Shown: positions 16,559 through 25,270 of the stretch, one piece after another
How positions within the stretch are numbered: position 1 is the stretch's first letter
How the letters are laid out: the number at the start of each line of letters is the position of its first letter
The notes under the pieces: model-generated
Told to the model about the DNA's origin: nothing
The model's input: only the letters and a program-made list of their open reading frames with translations
The model's database searches: none
Assembly: GCA_965230195.1 (NCBI GenBank)
Contig: OZ245997.1
Location: forward strand, 4,154,001-4,218,000
From: Putridiphycobacter sp965230195
GTDB lineage: Bacteria > Bacteroidota > Bacteroidia > Flavobacteriales_D > Crocinitomicaceae
Length of the DNA: 64,000 bases
Direction of reading: 5' to 3'
Made by a program: the position numbers and the translations under genes

Positions 16559-16576
16559 ATTTGACCTAAGTCAAAT
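16559..16576 (+). promoter_or_regulatory. FNR-type operator dyad and promoter of the MDR gene
   Basis: ATTTGAC-CTAA-GTCAAAT is a perfect dyad with 7-bp arms and a 4-bp centre, the TTGAC-N4-GTCAA plan of the Crp/Fnr superfamily. A TAAGTTTG -7 element follows at 16597-16604, with TTTG at 16578-16581 (short 15-base spacer). The site lies between a Crp/Fnr gene and the MDR gene, 50 bp before the latter's ATG. Confidence 0.7.
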
Positions 16577-16625
16577 TTTTGCTTTAGTTAAGAACCTAAG
16601 TTTGAACCAAACTAAAAGTCCTTTT

Positions 16626-17603
16626 ATGAAAGCGATAATATTTGAAAAATTCGGAGCTCCAAACGTGCTAAAACAGGTTGAAATTGAGAAACCTTCTCCC
16701 AAAAAAGATGAAATTCTCGTAAAAATTCATGCCAGCTCAGTGACAGCTGAAGATCCTAAGATGAGAAGCTTTAATCACCCTCCTTTGTTAAAAATTCCTG
16801 TAGGGCTGATTTTTGGTTTCAAAAAACCTAAAAAACCAATTTTAGGTATGGAGTTTTCAGGCATTGTTGAGAAAGTCGGAACCAGCATTAAACTATATAA
16901 ACCGGGAGACAAGGTGTATGGATACACAGGCATTAGTTTTGGTGCACATGCAGAATATAAATGTATTTCAGAAAAAAGCTTAATTCATTATGTTCCCGAC
17001 AATTTGAACTATGAAGAGTCAGCAACAATGGTGAACGGATTCCTGACAGCACTAACATACCTTAAAAAGAAAGGCAAAATTAAAAAAGGAGATAATGTTT
17101 TAATTTACGGAGCATCCGGTTCTGTAGGCGTGGCTGCGGTTCAATTGGCCAAATACTTTGGCGCAAAAGTAACAGGTGTTTGTAGTACCAAAAATATTGA
17201 CCTGGTCAACTCGATTGGTGCAGACCATGTTATTGATTATACACAAGAAGATTTTACGTGTATTAATGAAAACTATGATATTATATTTGATACAGTTGGT
17301 AAAACATCAATGAAATCATGTTTAAATCTATTGAATCCGGGCGGGCGTTATTTACTCACCGAGTTTAACCTGTTACATATCCTTTACAACCTGTTTACCT
17401 CATTATTCAGAAATCAAAAGATAATTGGCGTAGCATCCAATTTTTACTGGAAAAAAGAAGATTTGATTTTATTAAATGAAATCGCAGAATCAGGTAATAT
17501 TAAACCCGTTATTGATCGGACCTATCCATTAGAAAAAATCATTGAAGCGCATCAATATGTAGAATCGGGACGTAAAGCAGGAAATGTGGCTATCACTATA
17601 TAA
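16626..17603 (+). CDS. Quinone-reductase-like MDR oxidoreductase (NAD(P)-dependent)
   Basis: The 325-residue medium-chain dehydrogenase/reductase has the zinc-free quinone reductase layout. MKAIIFEKFGAPNVLKQVEI and PKKDEILVKIHASSV form the N-terminal GroES fold, GMEFSGIVEKVG and PGDKVYGY follow, and the Rossmann motif is GASGSVGVAAVQLAKYFGAKVTGVCS. The catalytic zinc cysteine is absent. ATG 16626 was chosen because the upstream TTG at 16602 overlaps the probable -7 element, and because family members begin MKAxxF. It likely reduces quinones or reactive enones with NADPH. The FNR-type dyad suggests control by the adjacent Crp/Fnr regulator. Confidence 0.9.
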   Translation: MKAIIFEKFGAPNVLKQVEIEKPSPKKDEILVKIHASSVTAEDPKMRSFNHPPLLKIPVGLIFGFKKPKKPILGMEFSGIVEKVGTSIKLYKPGDKVYGYTGISFGAHAEYKCISEKSLIHYVPDNLNYEESATMVNGFLTALTYLKKKGKIKKGDNVLIYGASGSVGVAAVQLAKYFGAKVTGVCSTKNIDLVNSIGADHVIDYTQEDFTCINENYDIIFDTVGKTSMKSCLNLLNPGGRYLLTEFNLLHILYNLFTSLFRNQKIIGVASNFYWKKEDLILLNEIAESGNIKPVIDRTYPLEKIIEAHQYVESGRKAGNVAITI

Positions 17604-17649
17604 ATCCAGAATGGTTAACATTAAATGTCATCATCAAATCAACCCGTTG

Positions 17650-17700
17650 AGCCCCCCTAAGGTTAATAGATTAGCATAGTTATAATGCATGTTTAGGGGC
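17650..17700 (+). terminator. Weak stem-loop after the MDR gene
   Basis: GCCCCCCTAA and TTAGGGGC (17693-17700) can pair over 8 bp with two unpaired bases across a ~33-base loop. No T-run follows. It may limit read-through into the glycan operon at 17790. Confidence 0.35.
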
Positions 17701-17789
17701 TTGATGGATAAAAAAATCAGGGATCAGGGCTTTAAATTAATTTCATAACTATCTTTGAATCCTGTATCACATCATAAAAAACTGGTTTG

Positions 17790-18710
17790 ATGAAAATTTC
17801 TGTGGTAAGTCCGGTATATCTGGGAGAAAAAATGGTTCATTTATTAGTTGAAAGGCTAAATAATACCCTGAATGCAATCGGAACTGACTTTGAAATCATT
17901 CTGGTTGAAGACGGGAGTCCGGATAACTCATGGCAGGAAATTGAAAAAGTGTGCCAAACCGATCCAAATGTGAAGGGAATCAAACTCAGTCGGAATTTTG
18001 GTCAACACTATGCTATAACAGCAGGTTTACAGGCGGCAGAAGGTGATTGGATTGTAGTCATGGACTGCGACCTTCAGGACCAACCGGAAGAAATTCCAAA
18101 GCTGTTTGAAAAAACCAAATCAGGTTATGATATTGTTTATGCACAACGCACAATCAGACACGACGGCTTTTTAAAAAAATTATCATCCAAACTGTTTTAC
18201 AGTGTTTTTGGATACCTGACCGGAACAGAGCAAGATGCTTCAATTGCTAACTTTGGAATTTACCATCAAAAAGTAATCAAAGCTGTACTCTCAATGGATG
18301 ATTATATCCGGTATTTTCCAACTATGGTACAATGGGTCGGGTTTAACAGTACAAAAATTAATGTTGAGCATGCCAGCAGAAATGAAGGTAAATCATCCTA
18401 TTCGTGGAGAAGTTTATTCAAATTGGCCACTAACAATATCATTGCATTTTCCGATAAACCATTGCGGATTGTAACCAGAATTGGCTTTGCCCTGTCAATG
18501 ATATCTTTTATTACCGGACTGGTTTACTTTATCCGTTACCTGTCAGGTCAAATTGAAGTTTTAGGATTTACCAGTCTTATTCTGGCCATTACATTTCTGT
18601 CAGGAATCATCATCAGTACATTGGGGCTGGTGGGTGTTTACCTGGGACGAACTTTCGAACAAGCTAAAGGCAGACCAACCTATATTGTTAAAGAGAGAAT
18701 TAATTTATGA
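17790..18710 (+). CDS. Family 2 glycosyltransferase, DPM1/GtrB type
   Basis: The 306-residue enzyme transfers a sugar to a polyprenyl phosphate or similar lipid carrier. The GT2 fold shows ISVVSPVYLGEKM, ILVEDGSPDNSW (37-48) and the metal-binding DCDLQDQPEE motif (92-101). Two C-terminal membrane helices (about 225-247 and 258-283) and the final GVYLGRTFEQAKGRPTYIVK are typical of bactoprenol glucosyltransferases. The start is ATG 17790; a TTG just upstream is not needed. It overlaps the following gene by 4 bp, so this is the first gene of a four- or five-gene operon. Confidence 0.93.
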   Translation: MKISVVSPVYLGEKMVHLLVERLNNTLNAIGTDFEIILVEDGSPDNSWQEIEKVCQTDPNVKGIKLSRNFGQHYAITAGLQAAEGDWIVVMDCDLQDQPEEIPKLFEKTKSGYDIVYAQRTIRHDGFLKKLSSKLFYSVFGYLTGTEQDASIANFGIYHQKVIKAVLSMDDYIRYFPTMVQWVGFNSTKINVEHASRNEGKSSYSWRSLFKLATNNIIAFSDKPLRIVTRIGFALSMISFITGLVYFIRYLSGQIEVLGFTSLILAITFLSGIIISTLGLVGVYLGRTFEQAKGRPTYIVKERINL

Positions 18711-19375
18711 GTAGCAATGGTATTGAACGATTAAACTGGGACAGTGAATTCTTTGGTCTGGAAATCGGAGCCATTCGCAACTTTGATATTAATGATCAGA
18801 GCCATTTTAAGTTTGATTCGCAATACGATTTAATCTATATCTTTTCTGAACAGTCCCTCCCCGCCCACTCATTTCCAGATCCTATTGATCAAAAAATTGT
18901 TTTTAAAAAGAAGGAGCCCAAAACCAGCAATTCTGATCCTAATATAGAAATTTACAAGGGAGAACTCACTCCCGAACTTATCCAACTTTCTATTCAAAGC
19001 GGAGCCTATTCAAGGTTTAAGCTGGATAAGAAACTCCAGCCACATTTTGAAAAGCTCTATACCGAATGGGTGGATAAAAGTATTCAGGGCAGTTTAGCTG
19101 ATTTGGTTCTGGTATATAAAACGGATGATAAAATAGTCGGTTTTATGACATTAAAAAAGGGTGAAGACTATAATCAAATCGGATTAATATCTGTTTCTGC
19201 AAATTACAGAGGAAAAGGCATTGGTTCAGCTTTACTTGATAAAATAGCCGATATTTTCCCCGGAACCGAAACCAGAGTACCGACCCAGGCGAAAAATGAG
19301 AATGCCTGTAAATTTTATGTTCAAAATGGTTACAATATCCATTCAACAACATATATTTACCACATATGGAAATAA
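18707..19375 (+). CDS. GNAT acetyltransferase, WecD-like
   Basis: The 222-residue protein resembles the dTDP-4-amino-sugar acetyltransferase WecD. RLNWDSEFFGLEIG at residues 8-21 is a characteristic WecD-type opening, and the acetyl-CoA loop NYRGKGIGSALLDKIA and ENACKFYVQNGYNIH lie near the C-terminus. It overlaps the preceding gene by 4 bp and the following WecE gene by 10 bp. With WecE directly downstream it would N-acetylate the 4-amino sugar made by that enzyme. The substrate is inferred from the pairing. Confidence 0.85.
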   Translation: MSSNGIERLNWDSEFFGLEIGAIRNFDINDQSHFKFDSQYDLIYIFSEQSLPAHSFPDPIDQKIVFKKKEPKTSNSDPNIEIYKGELTPELIQLSIQSGAYSRFKLDKKLQPHFEKLYTEWVDKSIQGSLADLVLVYKTDDKIVGFMTLKKGEDYNQIGLISVSANYRGKGIGSALLDKIADIFPGTETRVPTQAKNENACKFYVQNGYNIHSTTYIYHIWK

Positions 19376-20493
19376 TCCCATTCAATAAGCCACATTTAAC
19401 AGGAAAAGAAACACATTATATTTATGATGCCGTTAATTCCGGGAAGATTTCCGGAAACGGTAAGTATACAAAGTTATGCCAGTCTTTTTTTGAAGAAAAA
19501 TATGGCTTTAATAAATGTTTGCTTACCACATCTTGTACTGATGCATTGGAAATGGCTGCAATATTATTAGATCTGCAACCGGGTGATGAAGTGATATTAC
19601 CTTCTTTTACCTTTGTTTCAACAGCAAATGCCTTTTTGTTGAAAGGTGCTAAACTTGTATTTGCCGATAGTGGTAGTCAAAATCCTAATATTGACCCGGT
19701 TCAGCTGGAATCACTGATTACACCGAAAACAAAAGCTATTATTGTTGTTCATTATGCTGGTATAGCATGTGATATGGACACTATTATGGCATTAGCCGAA
19801 AAAAATAATATTTATGTTGTTGAAGATGCAGCCCAGGCCATTGACAGTTACTATAAAGGACGTCCATTGGGGAGCATAGGTCATTTGGCCGCTTTTTCGT
19901 TCCACGAAACCAAAAATATTATTAGTGGAGAAGGTGGAATGTTAGTTATTAATGATGAGGATTTTATTGCAAGAGCTGAAATAATCTGGGAAAAAGGAAC
20001 TAACCGTTCTGCTTTTTTCAGAGGAGAAGTTGATAAATATTCATGGGTTGACATTGGATCTTCATTTTTACCTTCTGAAGTCATATCAGCATTCTTATAC
20101 GCACAAATTGAAAACCTTGAACATATTCAACAAGTCAGACGGAAAATATGGGAAACCTACTTTAAGGCTTTCTCAAATATCCCGGCAAATAAAGTACGTT
20201 TACCTGAATTGCCTGACTTTGCAACCAATAATGGTCATATGTTTTACCTGGTCTGTGGTTCAATAGAGGAAAGAGACCTGCTCATCAAGGTATTAAAAGA
20301 AAAAGGAGCCTGGGCAGTTTTCCATTATATTCCACTCCATTCAAGTCCATACTTTAGTGAGAAACATGATGGCAGAGAATTAACCTTTTGCGATACCTAC
20401 TCCAATTGTTTGGTCCGCTTACCTTTTTACCTTGGATTAACGGAAGCCGAACAGGATCATATCATTGAAACGATCTTAAATTTTTATAAATGA
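19366..20493 (+). CDS. wecE: dTDP-4-amino-4,6-dideoxygalactose transaminase
   Basis: The 375-residue PLP aminotransferase of the DegT/DnrJ/EryC1 family follows E. coli WecE closely along its length: IIPFNKPHLTGKE, SGKISGNGKYTKLCQ, LLTTSCTDALEMAAILLD, QPGDEVILPSFTFVSTANAF, VVHYAGIACDMDTIM, VVEDAAQA (D154) and FHETKNI with the Schiff-base Lys183. EKGTNRSAFFRGEVDKYSW and FHYIPLHSSPY are also shared. It converts dTDP-4-keto-6-deoxyglucose to the 4-amino sugar. The sugar nucleotide synthesis genes (rmlA/rmlB) are not in the window. It overlaps its neighbours on both sides. Confidence 0.93.
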   Translation: MEIIPFNKPHLTGKETHYIYDAVNSGKISGNGKYTKLCQSFFEEKYGFNKCLLTTSCTDALEMAAILLDLQPGDEVILPSFTFVSTANAFLLKGAKLVFADSGSQNPNIDPVQLESLITPKTKAIIVVHYAGIACDMDTIMALAEKNNIYVVEDAAQAIDSYYKGRPLGSIGHLAAFSFHETKNIISGEGGMLVINDEDFIARAEIIWEKGTNRSAFFRGEVDKYSWVDIGSSFLPSEVISAFLYAQIENLEHIQQVRRKIWETYFKAFSNIPANKVRLPELPDFATNNGHMFYLVCGSIEERDLLIKVLKEKGAWAVFHYIPLHSSPYFSEKHDGRELTFCDTYSNCLVRLPFYLGLTEAEQDHIIETILNFYK

Positions 20494-22142
20494 TTGATAC
20501 CTTGTTCTCAAAAAGGAAACTAATCATTATAGCGTCAGTGGCCATTCTTCTGTACTACCTGCCGTATTTTATTTTAGGGGAAAATTCAAATATTCTGATT
20601 CATGATAATTTAGATTCAAATGTCGCCTGGATAAAACTCCTCATTGATAATAATGCCATGTTTGCCTCTCCTGACACCATTATACCAAACGTGATGGGAG
20701 GTCTACCACTTTACAGCATTTATCCCTACTATGATATTCCATTGCTTGTGTTCAACCTTTTTGGTGTCTTTTGGGGGTATGTGATTAACAAATTATTAAT
20801 CAGTATTATTGGTTTTTGGGGAATGTACCTCCTTTTGGACCGACACTTTGTTCGCAACCATTCACTCCGGCACCTTTCAGTTGGAACTGCACTGATTTTC
20901 GGACTATTACCTTTTTGGTCATTCACTGCTACCGTTAGTGGCTTACCTTTTCTATTACTGGCCTTTTTAAACTTAAGAGCAAGAACCTACAAATGGACTG
21001 ACTGGTTAATCATAGTTCTTTTTGCCTTTTATTCGAACCTGATTTTATCCGGTTTATTTATAGGGCTGGTTTTAGTTTGTATCACTATCTATGATACCCT
21101 TAAATCTAAAAAACTCAATTTAGCTTACCTGTTAGGACTGATGGTACTGGGTAGTGCTTACCTCATCAGTCACTTCCCCCTTTTCACTGCTTTTCTAACT
21201 GATAATACAGTGTCCCACAGGGTTGAATTTTCAAAAGCGCCTGTTAATTTTGAAAGGGCATTACATTACAGTAAAAATATGTTCACAAAAGGACAGTATC
21301 ATGCACACAGTCTTCATAACTTTTTGCTAATCCCAATTATAGGATATGCTATTTTCAATTTTAGAAGAAGCACCAAAACATTCAAAATAATACTGCTCTT
21401 TATTATAATCACCTCGCTATTTTACGGTTTTAAGGACCACAGCGCTATCAAACCGGTAATAGATTTAATTACCAGTAAAATTCCTATTCAATTACAGCGA
21501 TTTCATTTTTTACATCCCATGTTTTGGTATGTATTATTGGTAATTTCATTGATATGGATTTCAGGTAAAATAAAATTCGGAAAAATCATTGTCCTGATCA
21601 TAATCGTTGGACAACTACTGGTAGTGATTCAATATCATGAAATTTACCAAAACAGAAAGCACCCCAATTTTGCAGATTTTTATAATCAATCGGCTTTTTC
21701 ACAAGTAAAACAAGCCATTAACAAACCACTGAATTCTTTTAAGGTTATTTCAGTTGGAATGCACCCTGCGATAGCCCAATATAATGGATTCTATACACTG
21801 GATGGCTATTTCCCCAGTTATCCGTTAACTCATAAACACCAATTTAAAACCGTAATTGCCGGAGAGTTGGAAAGGGATATCAGTTTTAAAACTAATTTTA
21901 ATAACTGGGGATCCAGATGTTATGCATTTTCCGCTGAGACCGGGCTTAATTTTCTCAATAAAAAAACAAGTGAAATTGATACCTTAAACTACAATTACAG
22001 AGCGCTTAAAACATTAGGTGGTGAATATATTATTTCCTCCGTTCCCATCAACACCACAATTAATACAAAGTTGAGTCTGAAAAAGAGTGTGCAAACTGTT
22101 AAAAATAGTCAGGAACTCTTTTTGTATAGTGTAAACGATTAG
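20490..22142 (+). CDS. Large polytopic membrane protein (DUF6044-like, possible GT-C glycosyltransferase)
   Basis: This 550-residue protein has about ten to twelve predicted membrane helices in residues 8-385 and a soluble C-terminal third. An early loop contains ILIHDNLDSNVAWIKLL (35-51), placing acidic residues just after the first helix, as in GT-C glycosyltransferases. The rest (PNVMGGLPLYSIYPYYDIPLL, LQRFHFLHPMFWY) recalls DUF6044. It overlaps wecE by 4 bp. In this operon a membrane glycosyltransferase or lipid-linked sugar transporter would be the natural partner; the exact activity is inferred. Confidence 0.75.
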   Translation: MIDTLFSKRKLIIIASVAILLYYLPYFILGENSNILIHDNLDSNVAWIKLLIDNNAMFASPDTIIPNVMGGLPLYSIYPYYDIPLLVFNLFGVFWGYVINKLLISIIGFWGMYLLLDRHFVRNHSLRHLSVGTALIFGLLPFWSFTATVSGLPFLLLAFLNLRARTYKWTDWLIIVLFAFYSNLILSGLFIGLVLVCITIYDTLKSKKLNLAYLLGLMVLGSAYLISHFPLFTAFLTDNTVSHRVEFSKAPVNFERALHYSKNMFTKGQYHAHSLHNFLLIPIIGYAIFNFRRSTKTFKIILLFIIITSLFYGFKDHSAIKPVIDLITSKIPIQLQRFHFLHPMFWYVLLVISLIWISGKIKFGKIIVLIIIVGQLLVVIQYHEIYQNRKHPNFADFYNQSAFSQVKQAINKPLNSFKVISVGMHPAIAQYNGFYTLDGYFPSYPLTHKHQFKTVIAGELERDISFKTNFNNWGSRCYAFSAETGLNFLNKKTSEIDTLNYNYRALKTLGGEYIISSVPINTTINTKLSLKKSVQTVKNSQELFLYSVND

Positions 22143-22147
22143 GGAAT

Positions 22148-22678
22148 TTGAGGGAAATCAAAGTAAATATTGATGGAGATTTAACAACTAAGGAAGTTCA
22201 ATACTTTGGGGGAAATTACTCATTATGGCAGCAATTAAAGAAAAAAGGGATTGGGTCACCAAAACTGGTTTACAGGTCAGGCATCAAGACTTTTGATGAG
22301 CTGAAAAGGGATATTGAAGGAGAAATTTGCTTTGTAAACTTCGAACTTCTAAAAAAGGGACTGATACTAAGACTTAATGTGAATCAGAAGCATAAGTGTG
22401 CTGGGGCAAAATTTGAAGATATTGAATCAATTCATTTGGAAGCACAAAGAATTAAGATTCTTGTCAAAGGAAAGGAAAAAATTGTACATTGGGGTAAGCT
22501 GGAAATCAATAACAACTTAAGCAAAATCCAACTCATTGTTCGAACAAAAGACTTTAAGTCTGTTCATCAATACTTTAAGAAACCAGAATTCTCCAACCTA
22601 TTTGAATCCTCCGTTAGCGAAAATCCTCCGGAAAAAGATTATGGTCATTTAGGAGGAATAATTGGAGGAATAATATAA
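22148..22678 (+). CDS. Hypothetical protein at the end of the glycan operon
   Basis: The 176-residue frame opens with a TTG codon 5 bases after the preceding stop. No in-frame ATG occurs near the 5' end, so TTG is the likely start. It has mixed alpha/beta character (FDELKRDIEGEICFVNFELLKKGLILRLNVN; IHLEAQRIKILVKGKEKIVHWGKLEI) and a glycine-rich hydrophobic tail (GHLGGIIGGII) that might touch a membrane. I recognise no family. Same direction and tight spacing suggest cotranscription. A hairpin follows directly. Confidence 0.6.
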   Translation: MREIKVNIDGDLTTKEVQYFGGNYSLWQQLKKKGIGSPKLVYRSGIKTFDELKRDIEGEICFVNFELLKKGLILRLNVNQKHKCAGAKFEDIESIHLEAQRIKILVKGKEKIVHWGKLEINNNLSKIQLIVRTKDFKSVHQYFKKPEFSNLFESSVSENPPEKDYGHLGGIIGGII

Positions 22679-22681
22679 AAA

Positions 22682-22709
22682 AGGGTTACTTCAAAAATAA
22701 AGTAACTCT
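22682..22709 (+). terminator. Hairpin at the end of the glycan operon
   Basis: AGGGTTACTT pairs with AAGTAACTCT (core GTTACTT 22685-22691 with AAGTAAC 22700-22706, one G-U pair outside), starting 4 bases after the stop. T-richness downstream is weak (ctactttg). Confidence 0.6.
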
Positions 22710-22742
22710 ACTTTGTGTTAAAATTATTGAAAACGAAAAATA

Positions 22743-22841
22743 GGAGGTTTCCCTCCTAGAGGAGGGATTAAGGGAGGTGACCAACAAAATAACAGCCTCA
22801 AAACAAAATCACCCTCCATAATCCTCCCTCAAGGGAGGAAG
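22743..22841 (-). repeat. 99-bp dispersed repeat, copy B (inverted relative to copy A)
   Basis: The reverse complement matches 1327-1425 without gaps at about 86 of 99 positions. Both ends are perfect hairpins here: CCTCCCTtgAGGGAGG and TCCCTCCTctAGGAGGGA. It sits between two genes pointing at each other, beside the terminators of both. Confidence 0.8.
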
Positions 22842-22874
22842 CCTTTTTTTGACTGACATGATTTTCTTAAACAT

Positions 22875-22902
22875 AAAAAAGCCCTGCATAAATACAGGGC
22901 TT
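22875..22902 (-). terminator. Terminator for the minus-strand T9SS gene
   Basis: Reading the minus strand, AAGCCCTG and CAGGGCTT (22895-22902 and 22879-22886) form an 8-bp stem with an 8-base loop followed by six T. It lies 25 bases past the stop codon. Confidence 0.85.
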
Positions 22903-22926
22903 CTCTTATAGTCAAGAATTATTGTT

Positions 22927-25047
22927 TTATTCTTTGATCAGTTTAATTACATGTGTTTTGTTTTGCTCAAACACTTCAACAAAATACAATCCTTTTGGTT
23001 GACTTGAAATATCAATGGACTGACGGTAAACTTGTTTGTCCATCACTACTTCACCCAAAATATTATAAACCCGTACTGAAATATCATTGTTCTGATTAAT
23101 ACCAGATAGTGTTACTACTCCATTCGTTGGGTTTGGAACTAAAACCGGCTCCAATGTTGATTGTAATGATAAATTATCATTCTTTTTATCTATCACAACA
23201 TTTTGTGGGTTCATTATAAAACCAAGTTCCGGAAAGCTTTGACATAAATCAATTTGGAAGCATTCTCTGCAATACGAATCAATTCCTTCGGACTCCGGAT
23301 AAGATGACCAAATCTCAAAACACACCACCTGATTACCCCAAACAGGATAGTTTAACTCACCATAATCGTGGCTCGTGTTAAGATACGGACTACTATTATA
23401 CCCTTCATGAATGGTCTGTACATAATTTTGATTACCAATGGTCCACTTATAATGAACCGGTATCATTCCGTTATAATTAATACTTCCAACAATATCATAA
23501 ACCTGACAATCTTCAGCATTTTGAGTCAGGCTAATATCAATATCAACGCCACAGTCGCAATCAATTACATCAAAAATATAAACATATAACATCTCACACC
23601 CACCTGGAGTTGTAATGGTTTGATTGATTTGCCATGTACCTGCACTAAAGCCTCCCTGACTTGAAATTACACCATTTGGAAGAGGGTGTGGTAACATATC
23701 GTGAATCGGAGATTGGAATATTTCAAAAGTTCCACCTCCCGGTATTTCGTAGAAGAAACCTTCTCCTTCACAAAACGGTCCGATAAACTTTGGAATGGCA
23801 CCTTCAGCAGTTACAACTTCAAGGTCAATCATATTGGTTACAGCACATAAACCTGTACCAATAGTTTGATGAATCTGCCAGTTTCCGGCTCCGGCAATTC
23901 CAGGATAAAATTCACCATTCGCAGAAATTGAAGCCGGATCTAATCCTCCCAATGCAGTATAACTCACAAACGGATCACCAGCACCAGGTAATAAAATTGG
24001 TGGTGCATCACAATCAATTCTACCCAATGGAATAGACATAGGTGCACCATTACCCATTATTTCAAAGTGAATATATGTAATGGTGTTACACCCATTTGGA
24101 TTGTACTCTACTCTTTTAACTACCCAATTACCTGGTCCGGCCATATCTGGTTTAAGAGAACCATCAAGTGAAATAGCTCCTGCAGGTAAGTTACCAAAAG
24201 GTGTAAACTCAGTATTCGGATCACCATAACCAGGTAACTGAATTTGCCATTGTGTATTACAATCAATCTGTCCAATACTGATAGACTGAGGTGCACCACA
24301 TTCATAAACACTAATGTCATCAAAATAATAATAAGGGTTATGGTGCCCCAATGGTCCTCCAAATATAGGTGGCGCTGTAGGGTCAATTACCACAGTTGAA
24401 GTGTGGTCAAACATGCCTATTGTTAACCATTCTTCTCCGCCATCAGCAACAAATTCTCCAAATACCCTTACCCATCCTATCGAATCATTAACAACATTAG
24501 GATGATACACCTGAGCCGGGGTGGCTGAGCTTTGTGAATACCCGGTAATCATAAATAAACTGTTTGGATTGGTTACCGCAGTTTGTGTAAATAACATTGA
24601 CATACCATTCACATTAAACTGAGAATTCTCGGCAACATTAATAAACATTTCGGCCTGGTAAGTTCTTCCTGCTATCAGAGGACTCGTCAATTTAACTTGT
24701 ATGTACTCCTGATACAGTAATAAATTAGGCATACTAAAAGCTGAGGATCTTCCCAGTGCTAATCCACAATAGCCCAAACTTCCATTACGTCCCGTTTGGG
24801 TTCCAAACCAGTTATCAGGTACGTTTGCCTGACCTGTTGGTGCGCATGCATTAAAATAAGTCGATTCTCCTAAATGGGTATTAGGGACCTCCCAATCATC
24901 AGCCTCAATGGTATTACCCCAAGGGACGGTTGAAGTAGGACAAGGGTTATAAGACTCAAAATCGCCATTGGGAACCAGATTTTGAGAATAACCGGTGATT
25001 GAGCCAAATGTTATGAGCCCAATACACATCAAAATAAGTGTTTTCAT
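22927..25047 (-). CDS. Secreted multidomain protein with three internal repeats and a T9SS type A sorting domain
   Basis: The 706-residue protein starts with a signal peptide (MKTLILMCIGLITFGSITGYSQ) and a beta-sandwich domain beginning NLVPNGDFESY (24-34), a carbohydrate-binding-like opening. Three tandem ~90-residue cysteine-bearing repeats follow (about 250-495), each running ...IxLGxIDC.../GPFCEG..., LPGxGDP, SxxGxFxPGxAGxGNWxIxQTI, then a cysteine. The C-terminal ~75 residues are a T9SS type A domain: LVPNPTNGVVTLSG, DISVRVYNILGEVV, SQPKGLYFVEVF and the basic end THVIKLIKE. It is a surface or released adhesin-like protein of about 74 kDa. No catalytic motif was found. Confidence 0.92.
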   Translation of the reverse strand: MKTLILMCIGLITFGSITGYSQNLVPNGDFESYNPCPTSTVPWGNTIEADDWEVPNTHLGESTYFNACAPTGQANVPDNWFGTQTGRNGSLGYCGLALGRSSAFSMPNLLLYQEYIQVKLTSPLIAGRTYQAEMFINVAENSQFNVNGMSMLFTQTAVTNPNSLFMITGYSQSSATPAQVYHPNVVNDSIGWVRVFGEFVADGGEEWLTIGMFDHTSTVVIDPTAPPIFGGPLGHHNPYYYFDDISVYECGAPQSISIGQIDCNTQWQIQLPGYGDPNTEFTPFGNLPAGAISLDGSLKPDMAGPGNWVVKRVEYNPNGCNTITYIHFEIMGNGAPMSIPLGRIDCDAPPILLPGAGDPFVSYTALGGLDPASISANGEFYPGIAGAGNWQIHQTIGTGLCAVTNMIDLEVVTAEGAIPKFIGPFCEGEGFFYEIPGGGTFEIFQSPIHDMLPHPLPNGVISSQGGFSAGTWQINQTITTPGGCEMLYVYIFDVIDCDCGVDIDISLTQNAEDCQVYDIVGSINYNGMIPVHYKWTIGNQNYVQTIHEGYNSSPYLNTSHDYGELNYPVWGNQVVCFEIWSSYPESEGIDSYCRECFQIDLCQSFPELGFIMNPQNVVIDKKNDNLSLQSTLEPVLVPNPTNGVVTLSGINQNNDISVRVYNILGEVVMDKQVYRQSIDISSQPKGLYFVEVFEQNKTHVIKLIKE

Positions 25048-25270
25048 ATAAAAAGTGTTTTAATTAAAGTTTAGCAAGGATTTTCTTCGCTATTGTAAAT
25101 CTACAGTAAAGATGATGAGACACTTACGATTTAAACAAGCGTTATATGAGCAACCCTAAATTCGATATGAACTGCCCAACTGCTAACACTTTATGATAAA
25201 AAAACAACCTATGACATATTTTGTCTCTCTAAACAGGCAAATTTACACCAGATAAACAAGATTACTAATT

